Source: JBEVEP01 sp040512755 (lineage in GTDB: Bacteria > Pseudomonadota > Alphaproteobacteria > Rhizobiales > Rhizobiaceae). From it: 6,956 bases of DNA. Both the position numbers and the translations under genes were made by a program. The notes beneath the pieces are model-generated. The model ran no database searches. It worked only from the letters and a program-made list of their open reading frames with translations, and had not been told where the DNA came from. This document shows, in pieces, positions 1 through 5,676 of the stretch (position 1 is its first letter; each line of letters begins with the position of its first letter). The stretch is taken from assembly GCA_040512755.1 (NCBI GenBank), contig JBEVEP010000279.1:1-6956 (forward strand). Direction: 5' to 3'.

Positions 1-1102
1 CGGCACGATTGGTCGGGGCTTCGTCGAAGGAGCGCGCCAGGCGGAACGACAGCGCCGTCGCAGCCGCAACGTCTAGCGACATGTCCGCCAAAACACGTTG
101 CATCAGCGGCTGATCGATGAGCGCAGCGCCAAATACCTTCCGATGCCGGGCATGGTTTACAGCTTCCGCCAGACCAGCGCGCATGAGCGCCGAAGAGGCA
201 ATGGCACAATCGAGCCGCGTCAGCGTAACCATGTCCATGATCGTTTTTACGCCGGCGCCCGGCTCGCCGATCATTTCGCCGATCGCATTGACAAATTCCA
301 CCTCGGACGAGGCATTGGAGCGATTGCCGAGTTTTTCTTTCAGGCGCTGAAAGCGAAAGCCGTTGCCCGTGCCGTCTCCGAGAATGCGTGGCACGAGAAA
401 GCAGGACAGTCCCTCCGCCACCTGAGCGAGCACAAGGAAGGCGTCGGACATTGGCGCGGACATGAACCATTTGTGCCCGGACAAGCGATAGAAGCCGTTA
501 CCGGCGCGCTCGGCGCGGGTGGTGTTGGCGCGTACGTCCGTGCCGCCCTGCTTTTCCGTCATCCCCATGCCGAGCGTTAGTCCCGCTTTCTCGACCGGCG
601 GCTTTTGGGATTGGTCATACTTGCGCGTCGTAATACGCGGCGCCCACTCGCGAAAGAGTTTTGGACTGGTCATCAATGCCGCCAGCGATGCGCTTGTCAT
701 CGTGATTGGACACAGGTGACCGCACTCCAGTTCGGCGGTGAGGTAGAAGCGAGCGGCGCGCACCTGGTGGCGGCGGCCCGTTTCGGCATCGCCATCTTCC
801 CAGACAGACGAATGCAGGCCGTTGGCGACGGACCGGCGCATCAAGGCATGGTAAGCCGGATGCAACTCGACCAGGTCAATGCGGTGACCCTGCCTGTCAT
901 GCGTCTTGAGCTTCGGAGTCTCTGTGTTTGCAAGACGCGCGAGATCCTGCGCGTCTTGACTCATTACGAAACGACCAAGCGTTTCCAGTTCCTTGCGAAC
1001 AGGTTCGGAAAAGTTTTCCGCCAGTTGGATCAGTAGCGGATCGCCGCGCCAGGCGTTGGTGCCAATCAGCAGCGGTGGTTGGTTCGTAACTTCGTGCGTC
1101 AA
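1..1102 (-). CDS. aidB: AidB-like acyl-CoA dehydrogenase family protein, 3' end beyond the window
   Basis: FAD-dependent acyl-CoA dehydrogenase of the AidB branch. E. coli AidB belongs to the adaptive response to DNA alkylation and binds DNA; its true substrate is uncertain. The reading frame is intact for 367 residues and leaves the window, so about two thirds of a roughly 545-residue protein is visible. It matches E. coli AidB from the first residues (an NQP motif at 7-9) through RLAN near 67, CPITMT near 134, GMGMTEKQGGTD at 178-189 (flavin/substrate loop), GHKWF near 211 and KLGNRSNAS near 260. The region holding the catalytic glutamate lies outside the window. The start is TTG at 1102: an in-frame TAA lies only four codons upstream (1114-1112), no ATG or GTG comes between, and AAGGG (1113-1109) sits six bases before it. 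It is divergent from pyrB. Family placement is secure; a real alkylation-repair role is inference. Confidence 0.93.
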   Translation of the reverse strand, partial: MTHEVTNQPPLLIGTNAWRGDPLLIQLAENFSEPVRKELETLGRFVMSQDAQDLARLANTETPKLKTHDRQGHRIDLVELHPAYHALMRRSVANGLHSSVWEDGDAETGRRHQVRAARFYLTAELECGHLCPITMTSASLAALMTSPKLFREWAPRITTRKYDQSQKPPVEKAGLTLGMGMTEKQGGTDVRANTTRAERAGNGFYRLSGHKWFMSAPMSDAFLVLAQVAEGLSCFLVPRILGDGTGNGFRFQRLKEKLGNRSNASSEVEFVNAIGEMIGEPGAGVKTIMDMVTLTRLDCAIASSALMRAGLAEAVNHARHRKVFGAALIDQPLMQRVLADMSLDVAAATALSFRLARSFDEAPTNRA

Positions 1103-1108
1103 GCCGTG

Positions 1109-1113
1109 CCCTT
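1109..1113 (-). promoter_or_regulatory. Ribosome binding site deciding the TTG start of aidB
   Basis: Read on the minus strand, AAGGG lies six bases before the TTG codon at 1102-1100. The in-frame TAA at 1114-1112 overlaps this site, so no longer reading frame is possible. The resulting N-terminus (MTHEV followed by TNQPP) aligns with the beginning of E. coli AidB, which supports the rare TTG start. Confidence 0.65.
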
Positions 1114-1223
1114 ATCTCTACTATGCCGACGGCGGTGGAGTGATTCCTGGACGCCAACGCGGCCTTATAGCGCAAGCGATACATCCAATGCGATGAAAGA
1201 ATTGTGGCTTTCCAGTACTTTGA

Positions 1224-1252
1224 CTTGCCCCAGCATGCAGGCGAGCCTATAG
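1224..1252 (+). promoter_or_regulatory. Candidate sigma-70 promoter of the pyrB operon
   Basis: CTTGCC (1224-1229), a 17-base spacer and CTATAG (1247-1252) match the rhizobial housekeeping pattern CTTGAC-N17-CTATAT at five of six positions in each box. Transcription would begin around 1258-1260, only about five bases before the pyrB ATG. The spacer carries weak dyad symmetry, CTTGCC at 1224 against GGCGAG ending at 1245 (one wobble pair), which could be an operator or chance. Motif reading only; no transcript data. Confidence 0.5.
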
Positions 1253-1264
1253 CAGCGCCTCGAC

Positions 1265-2227
1265 ATGATTGACACTTCGTCCCTGCCGCCCTTCCCTCAC
1301 AGCCATCTGCTCGGTATCCGGGATCTTTCGCCGGCCGATATCGAACTTCTGCTTGACCGGGCTGACGCCGCCGTATCGATTTCACGCCGCCCCGACAAGA
1401 AAACCGCGACGCTCCGAGGGCGTACCCAGATCAACCTCTTCTACGAGGCGTCCACGAGGACGCAATCCTCTTTCGAGCTTGCGGGAAAGCGGCTCGGCGC
1501 CGACGTCATGAACATGTCGGTGGCAAGCTCGTCGGTAAAAAAGGGCGAAACGCTCATCGACACAGCCATGACGCTCAACGCCATGCGTCCCGACATCCTG
1601 ATCATCCGTCATCAATCGGCTGGCGCGGCGGCGCTGCTGGCTCAGAAGGTCGGCTGCTCCGTGGTCAATGCGGGGGACGGCGCTCACGAACATCCCACCC
1701 AGGCCCTGCTTGACGCATTGACGATCCGGCGCGCCAAAGGGAGCATCGCACGCCTGACAGTGGCTATCTGTGGAGACATCCTCCATTCGCGCGTCGCGCG
1801 CTCGAACATCCTGCTGCTCAATGCCCTCGGCGCGCGTGTTCGGGTTGTGGCCCCTTCGACGCTGTTGCCGTCCGGCATAGCGCGGATGGGCGTGGAGGTC
1901 GCGCCCAACATGAAAGACGGGCTGAAGGGTGCCGACATCGTCATGATGCTGCGCCTCCAGCGCGAGCGCATGTCTGGCGCTTTTGTGCCGTCGGTACGCG
2001 AGTATTTCCGCTATTTCGGCCTCGACGCCGAAAAACTGAAAGCCGCGAAGGACGACGCGCTCGTCATGCATCCCGGCCCGATGAACCGGGGGGTCGAGAT
2101 CGCATCCGAGATTGCGGACGGCCCGCAGAGCGTCATCCAGGAGCAGGTCGAAATGGGTGTCGCCGTACGGATGGCGGTGATGGAGGCGCTGCTCGATCCG
2201 CGCCGCAATCCGGGTGGAAATGCATGA
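1265..2227 (+). CDS. pyrB: Aspartate carbamoyltransferase catalytic chain
   Basis: Cytoplasmic enzyme joining carbamoyl phosphate and L-aspartate to N-carbamoyl-L-aspartate, the committed step of pyrimidine synthesis. At 320 residues it has normal length for a catalytic chain. The carbamoyl-phosphate domain carries STRT at 63-66, the SSVKKGE loop at 89-95 (K93 corresponds to E. coli Lys84), RH at 115-116 and HPTQ at 143-146. The aspartate domain carries GDILHSR at 170-176, LRLQRER at 229-235 and HPGPMNRG at 269-276. All expected active-site residues are present. The ATG at 1265 gives a short extension before the conserved HLLGI and is the only good start, yet no clear Shine-Dalgarno precedes it. 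Its stop overlaps the start of pyrC' by four bases (ATGA). No pyrI-type regulatory chain is nearby; the adjacent inactive dihydroorotase points to a class A enzyme in which PyrC' is the partner subunit. Confidence 0.97.
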   Translation: MIDTSSLPPFPHSHLLGIRDLSPADIELLLDRADAAVSISRRPDKKTATLRGRTQINLFYEASTRTQSSFELAGKRLGADVMNMSVASSSVKKGETLIDTAMTLNAMRPDILIIRHQSAGAAALLAQKVGCSVVNAGDGAHEHPTQALLDALTIRRAKGSIARLTVAICGDILHSRVARSNILLLNALGARVRVVAPSTLLPSGIARMGVEVAPNMKDGLKGADIVMMLRLQRERMSGAFVPSVREYFRYFGLDAEKLKAAKDDALVMHPGPMNRGVEIASEIADGPQSVIQEQVEMGVAVRMAVMEALLDPRRNPGGNA

Positions 2228-3510
2228 CGGTTACGGTCTTCCAGAATGCGCGCATCGTGGATCCGTCGCGCGGCATCGATGAGAGAGGCGTCGTCATCGT
2301 CGATGGCCGCAAGATCGCCGCGGCGGGAGCGGATGCGCGAAACCAGGGCATTCCGGAAGGCGCTGCAGTCATTGACTGCGCCGGAAAGGCCGTCATCCCC
2401 GGCCTCGTTGACGGACGCGTCTTTATCGGAGAACCCGGAGCGGAGCACCGGGAAACGATCGCCTCGGCAAGCCTGGCCGCGGCAGCCGGCGGCGTGACCT
2501 CGATTGTCATGATGCCCGACACAGATCCGGTAATCGATGATGTCGCTCTGGTCGAATTCATTCTGCGGACGGCGCGCGAGACCGCCACGGTCAATGTCTT
2601 TCCCGCTGCCGCCATAACCAAAAAACTTGAGGGCAGCGAGATGACGGAATTCGGCCTGCTGCGTGAGGCTGGCGCCGTCGGCTTCACCGATGGCCGCCAT
2701 ACGATCGGTAGCGCCCTCGTGATGCGCCGAGCGCTGACCTACGCCCGTGACTTCGATGCGGTCATCGCCCACGAAACCCAGGACGCTGACCTTGCTTCCT
2801 CGGGCGTCATGAATGAAGGTCTCTATGCCAGCTGGCTGGGTTTGCCCGGCATACCGCGCGAGGCGGAAACCATCCCGCTAGAACGGGATTTGATGCTGGC
2901 GCGGCTGACGCGCGGAAGCTATCACGCGGCCAAGATTTCCACCGCGATGTCGGCTGCCGCAATCGCGCGGGCCAAGGCAGACGGCGCTAACGTGACCGCC
3001 GGCGTTTCCATCAACAATTTGTCGCTCAACGAAAACGACGTCGGCGAATACCGGACTTTTTTCCGGCTGGCCCCGCCATTGCGCGATGAGGACGACAGGT
3101 CGGCGATGATCGAGGCGCTCAAAGACGGCACGATCGATATCGTCGTCTCTTCGCACGACCCTCAGGATGTTGACACCAAACGCTTGCCCTTTGCGGACGC
3201 CGCCGTTGGCGCAATCGGGCTGGAGACGCTGCTTGGGGTCGCCTTGAGACTCTATCACGGCGGCGACGTGCCGCTGTTGCGCCTCATTGAAACACTTTCG
3301 ACAGCGCCGGCGAAGCTCTTCGGGTTGCCGGGCGGCACCCTCAAGCCGGGCGCTTCGGCCGATCTCGTGCTTGTCGACCTCGACGAGCCCTGGGTCGTGC
3401 AGGAGGCAGACATCCGCTCCCGCTCGAAGAATACGTGCTTCGAGGGCGCCCGTCTGCAAGGCAGGGTATTGCAAACTATGGTTGCAGGGCGCACAGTGTT
3501 CGCGGAATAA
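2224..3510 (+). CDS. pyrC: Dihydroorotase-like PyrC', predicted non-catalytic partner of aspartate carbamoyltransferase
   Basis: A 428-residue amidohydrolase of the type I dihydroorotase family, the usual length. The N-terminal beta segment, the barrel and the C-terminal GTLKPGASADLVLVD segment (about 372-386) are all present, but the active site is not. The HxH metal motif with its adjacent Arg is replaced by R65-V-F67 and G69; the histidine of the YHxxH-IS motif is K237; the catalytic aspartate of the TDHAP motif is S310 (SSHDP, 309-313). Of the usual ligands only D156 and H183 seem to remain. In Pseudomonas and relatives such an inactive PyrC' sits beside pyrB and is needed to assemble class A aspartate carbamoyltransferase; I infer the same here. 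Databases commonly name it dihydroorotase. The start overlaps the pyrB stop (ATGA), favouring translational coupling and matched subunit amounts. The frame is intact and does not look like a decaying gene. Confidence 0.93.
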   Translation: MTVTVFQNARIVDPSRGIDERGVVIVDGRKIAAAGADARNQGIPEGAAVIDCAGKAVIPGLVDGRVFIGEPGAEHRETIASASLAAAAGGVTSIVMMPDTDPVIDDVALVEFILRTARETATVNVFPAAAITKKLEGSEMTEFGLLREAGAVGFTDGRHTIGSALVMRRALTYARDFDAVIAHETQDADLASSGVMNEGLYASWLGLPGIPREAETIPLERDLMLARLTRGSYHAAKISTAMSAAAIARAKADGANVTAGVSINNLSLNENDVGEYRTFFRLAPPLRDEDDRSAMIEALKDGTIDIVVSSHDPQDVDTKRLPFADAAVGAIGLETLLGVALRLYHGGDVPLLRLIETLSTAPAKLFGLPGGTLKPGASADLVLVDLDEPWVVQEADIRSRSKNTCFEGARLQGRVLQTMVAGRTVFAE

Positions 3511-3518
3511 GAAGGGGA
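3511..3518 (+). promoter_or_regulatory. Strong ribosome binding site of plsY
   Basis: GAAGGGGA fills most of the 13-base gap between the pyrC' stop and the plsY ATG at 3524, five bases before the start codon. It fixes the plsY start and suggests plsY is translated independently. It is one of only two strong plus- or minus-strand Shine-Dalgarno sites seen; the other serves the small gene ending at 5409. Confidence 0.7.
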
Positions 3519-3523
3519 CGACG

Positions 3524-4105
3524 ATGCACTATGCCCTGGCGGCGCTGTTCGGATATCTCCTCGGATCGGTTCCATTTGGGCTGTTGATTACCCGCGCGGC
3601 GGGGATAGGCGACGTCAGGAAAATAGGCTCGGGCAATATTGGTGCGACCAACGTGCTGCGGACGGGTCACAAGGGTCTTGCCGCCCTGACCCTCCTGCTT
3701 GACGCACTGAAAGGAACAGCCGCTGTCCTTATCGCCGGGCGCTACGGCGCGGATCTGGCGATTGTCGCGGGCCTGTTTTCCTTCCTCGGCCACCTCTTTC
3801 CGGTCTGGCTCGGTTTCAAGGGCGGCAAGGGAGTAGCCACATACCTTGGCGTTCTTGCCGGCCTGATGTGGAAGGTTGCGCTGATTTTCGCCGCGGTGTG
3901 GATCGCAGTGGCCTTGCTCCTCCGATATTCGTCATTGGCTGCGCTGGTTGCCGCCACTGCCGTACCCCTTTCCCTTCTCGCCATGGGCTATCAGGACTTT
4001 GCCATCGTGTTCGCGCTGATGAGCATCATTGTCTTTATCAAGCATCGCGCAAATATCACGCGCCTGCTTGACGGGACCGAACCGCGCATCGGTTCGAAAA
4101 AATGA
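3524..4105 (+). CDS. plsY: Glycerol-3-phosphate acyltransferase PlsY
   Basis: Inner-membrane enzyme that moves an acyl group from acyl phosphate (made by PlsX) to the sn-1 position of glycerol-3-phosphate, the first step of phospholipid synthesis. The 193-residue protein has the normal length and hydrophobicity of the family. Hydrophobic stretches lie near 4-26, 52-72, 78-96, 104-133 and 138-172. The three conserved cytoplasmic motifs are visible: GSGNIGATN at 35-43, GHLFPVWLGFKGGKGVAT at 89-106 and KHRANI at 173-178. The ATG at 3524 is preferred because it follows a strong ribosome binding site and gives the usual N-terminus, a short tail leading straight into a membrane helix; a longer in-frame reading would run back into pyrC'. 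Its stop overlaps the dprA start (ATGA). The tail after the last motif is short and basic (GSKK). Confidence 0.96.
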   Translation: MHYALAALFGYLLGSVPFGLLITRAAGIGDVRKIGSGNIGATNVLRTGHKGLAALTLLLDALKGTAAVLIAGRYGADLAIVAGLFSFLGHLFPVWLGFKGGKGVATYLGVLAGLMWKVALIFAAVWIAVALLLRYSSLAALVAATAVPLSLLAMGYQDFAIVFALMSIIVFIKHRANITRLLDGTEPRIGSKK

Positions 4106-5244
4106 AAGACGATTCCGCCCCGGGCAACGTTCGCCTCAGCGATCGGCAGCGAGTCAACTGGCTCAGGCTGATCCGTACGGAGAATGTCGGCCCCGCGACC
4201 TTCCGCGATTTGATCAACCGCTTCGGTTCTGCGGAGATCGCGCTGGAAATGCTGCCCGAGCTGATGCTTTCGGGCGGCGCGACACGCCTCGTCCGAATTC
4301 CGACGGTGCAGCAGGCGGAATCCGAACTCGAGGCGGCTCACCGGTACGGTGCGCGGTTTATCGCGATCGGCGAAGCCGACTATCCGCCGATGCTCAGGCG
4401 CATGGACAATCCGCCTCCACTGGTCGCCGTCAGGGGAACCGCGGGCGTCTTCCGACTGCCGACAGTGGCCATCGTCGGCGCACGTAACGCGTCACTTGCG
4501 GGGATCAAGATGGCGCGCATGCTCGCCTCCGAGCTCGGCCGCGATGGCTACGCCGTCGCTTCAGGGCTCGCCCGCGGCATCGACACAGCGGCTCACCAGG
4601 GGGCGCTCGCCAGCGGCACGATCGCGGTGCTTGCCGGCGGGCTGGACCACATCTATCCGCCCGAGAATATCGACCTATGCCATGACATCGCGGAGCGCGG
4701 TGGCGCGGTCATCTCCGAAATGGCCTTCGGATGGGAACCGCGCGCCAAGGATTTTCCACGCCGCAACCGGATCGTCGCCGGCCTTTCACTGGGCCTGGTC
4801 GTCGTCGAGGCAGCGAAACGCTCCGGTTCGCTGATCAGCGCGCGGCTCGCTGGAGAAATGGGGCGGCTCGTCTTTGCGGTTCCGGGTTCGCCGCTCGACC
4901 CGCGCTCCGCCGGCGCCAACGGCCTTCTCAAGGACGGGGCGATCCTTGTAACCGAAGCGCGGGACATCATCGAACAGGTGGCTCCGCTGATCGGTCAAAC
5001 CCCGCCACCTGCCGTTTCACTCGAAGAGCCGCCGGATTTCTCCGCAACGCCGCCGCCGCATGACGACGATCGCGCGCGCCTCGTTGAGGCACTGGGCCCC
5101 GTGCCCGTTTCGGTTGACGAACTCATCCACTACACAGGGCTTCATCCTGCACAGGTTTTCATGATTCTTCTGGAGCTGGATCTCGCAGGACGTCTGGAGC
5201 GGCACGCCGGCGGCGCCGTATCGCTACTCGTCCTTGAGCCGTAG
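4102..5244 (+). CDS. dprA: DNA-processing protein DprA (Smf)
   Basis: Single-strand DNA-binding protein that loads RecA during uptake of transforming DNA; in bacteria without known competence its role is unclear. The 380 residues show the three-part alphaproteobacterial build known from Rhodopseudomonas DprA. An N-terminal SAM/helix-hairpin-helix-like domain (about 13-85) contains ENVGPATFRDLINRFGS. The extended Rossmann domain (about 86-300) contains IVGARNAS at 124-131, SGLARGIDTAAHQGAL at 154-169, AGGLDHIYPPEN at 178-189, FPRRNRIVAGLS at 218-229 and KRSGSLIS at 239-246. A proline- and acid-rich linker near 296-325 leads to a C-terminal winged-helix domain. The ATG overlaps the plsY stop (ATGA); no strong ribosome binding site is seen, so coupling to plsY is likely. 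Its last 21 bases overlap the 3' end of the opposing small gene. No competence gene is in view. Confidence 0.96.
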   Translation: MKDDSAPGNVRLSDRQRVNWLRLIRTENVGPATFRDLINRFGSAEIALEMLPELMLSGGATRLVRIPTVQQAESELEAAHRYGARFIAIGEADYPPMLRRMDNPPPLVAVRGTAGVFRLPTVAIVGARNASLAGIKMARMLASELGRDGYAVASGLARGIDTAAHQGALASGTIAVLAGGLDHIYPPENIDLCHDIAERGGAVISEMAFGWEPRAKDFPRRNRIVAGLSLGLVVVEAAKRSGSLISARLAGEMGRLVFAVPGSPLDPRSAGANGLLKDGAILVTEARDIIEQVAPLIGQTPPPAVSLEEPPDFSATPPPHDDDRARLVEALGPVPVSVDELIHYTGLHPAQVFMILLELDLAGRLERHAGGAVSLLVLEP

Positions 5245-5409
5245 CGGCCGGTTGCCCCCCAAAATGTCGCTGACCTCGATGTAGGCCATCTCGATGAGGT
5301 AGGCGAGCATATCGTAACGCTCGGCCTCGGCGATCGCGCGCAGTTCCCCCAGCATCTGATGCAGGTAGGAAAGCGTTTCCGTCCCCTCCTTCCGCCTGTC
5401 CGAAGGCAT
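5224..5409 (-). CDS. Small conserved protein of unknown function (61 residues)
   Basis: A 61-residue protein beginning MPSDRRKEG. The start at 5409 is chosen because AGGAG lies five bases upstream; a GTG at 5442 would add eleven residues but has no such site. Residues 12-48 look like one or two amphipathic, acid-rich helices including YLHQMLGELR, AEAERYDMLAYLIEM and AYIEVSDIL, followed by a short polar tail. There is no signal peptide, membrane segment or cysteine. I recall similar short proteins, annotated as hypothetical, in many rhizobia; this is from memory and not searched. It runs against dprA and topA, its 3' end overlaps the dprA coding end by 21 bases, and it diverges from topA. The helical, charged composition would suit a dimeric or adaptor protein, but no function can be assigned. 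Confidence 0.8.
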   Translation of the reverse strand: MPSDRRKEGTETLSYLHQMLGELRAIAEAERYDMLAYLIEMAYIEVSDILGGNRPLRLKDE

Positions 5410-5414
5410 GCAAA

Positions 5415-5419
5415 CTCCT
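5415..5419 (-). promoter_or_regulatory. Ribosome binding site deciding the start of the small gene
   Basis: On the minus strand AGGAG is followed by five bases and then the ATG at 5409-5407. This near-ideal site and spacing decide for the 61-residue form over a GTG start at 5442, and are good evidence that the small reading frame is translated. Confidence 0.7.
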
Positions 5420-5489
5420 GTCAGCGGCTGGATACCGCACACGTGACTTTCGATTCCGCCGCTGGTAACAGCCTCAATCCCCGGTAGAA

Positions 5490-5519
5490 TTCATACAGTG
5501 TATTTCCTACAAGTTGCAA
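5490..5519 (-). promoter_or_regulatory. Possible promoter of the small minus-strand gene
   Basis: Read on the minus strand, TTGCAA (5519-5514), an 18-base spacer and TATGAA (5495-5490) match the sigma-70 boxes at four of six positions each. The 5' untranslated region would be about 75 bases. The -35 element coincides with one of the TTGCARG repeats, so a protein binding the repeats could also affect this promoter. The spacing is one base longer than ideal, and the call is tentative. Confidence 0.3.
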
Positions 5520-5559
5520 GGTATTTTTTCCTATCCTGCAGGTTGCAGGAGATTGCAAG
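5505..5559 (+). repeat. Cluster of TTGCARG repeats with a perfect 7-base palindrome upstream of topA
   Basis: TTGCAAG occurs at 5514-5520 and 5553-5559 and TTGCAGG at 5543-5549. The segments 5505-5520 and 5534-5549 are direct repeats, equal at 13 of 16 positions and 29 bases apart. The second is contained in a perfect inverted repeat: TCCTGCA (5534-5540), spacer GGT, TGCAGGA (5544-5550). A run of six thymines (5524-5529) separates the copies in an AT-richer patch. The cluster sits in the divergent spacer between the small gene and topA, where an operator would be expected. I do not recognise the motif. No open frame here looks coding. Confidence 0.6.
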
Positions 5560-5581
5560 CGGGCATTTCTGGTCATCGCTC

Positions 5582-5610
5582 TTGACCGGAGGCAAAACCG
5601 CAGCCATGTC
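5582..5610 (+). promoter_or_regulatory. Weak candidate promoter for topA
   Basis: TTGACC (5582-5587), preceded by C to give the rhizobial CTTGAC form, is followed by a 17-base spacer and CATGTC (5605-5610). The -35 element is good, the -10 element poor. It would leave a leader of about 60 bases before the topA ATG and lies downstream of the TTGCARG cluster. It is the best plus-strand candidate I can see in this spacer, but not a firm one. Confidence 0.25.
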
Positions 5611-5676
5611 ACTGGCAAAATTCTCAGTCGCCGCGCTGCACGATTGTCTTCGCGCGTCACAACAAAACGAGCAGTC

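Noticed and set aside
1164..1169. TATAAG on the minus strand as a -10 box for aidB.
   Set aside because: No acceptable -35 element lies 16-18 bases upstream, so I do not call an aidB promoter.
897..1385. A 162-codon minus-strand frame spanning the aidB-pyrB spacer.
   Set aside because: It overlaps aidB in another frame and the pyrB start in antisense, and its translation is low in order and unlike any known protein. The true aidB frame is the neighbouring one.
1382..2071. A 229-codon antisense open frame inside pyrB, with similar long antisense frames across pyrC' and aidB.
   Set aside because: They mirror the codon bias of GC-rich genes, lack ribosome binding sites and resemble no family; the plus-strand genes explain the sequence fully.
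5195..5260. A possible terminator between dprA and the convergent small gene.
   Set aside because: The GC-rich stretch has short palindromes but no convincing stem followed by a thymine run on either strand.
1142..5456. GANTC (CcrM methylation) sites in both divergent spacers, at 1142-1146 and 5452-5456.
   Set aside because: At this base composition about one such site per 290 bases is expected, so two in about 430 bases of spacer is not enrichment. No cell-cycle claim is supported.
5498..5676. Open frames continuing upstream of topA, including one in frame with it.
   Set aside because: TopA homologues begin at the conserved VVVVESP segment directly after the ATG at 5677. The upstream translation is arginine-rich and unlike topoisomerase, and the repeat spacing of 29 bases is not a multiple of three.
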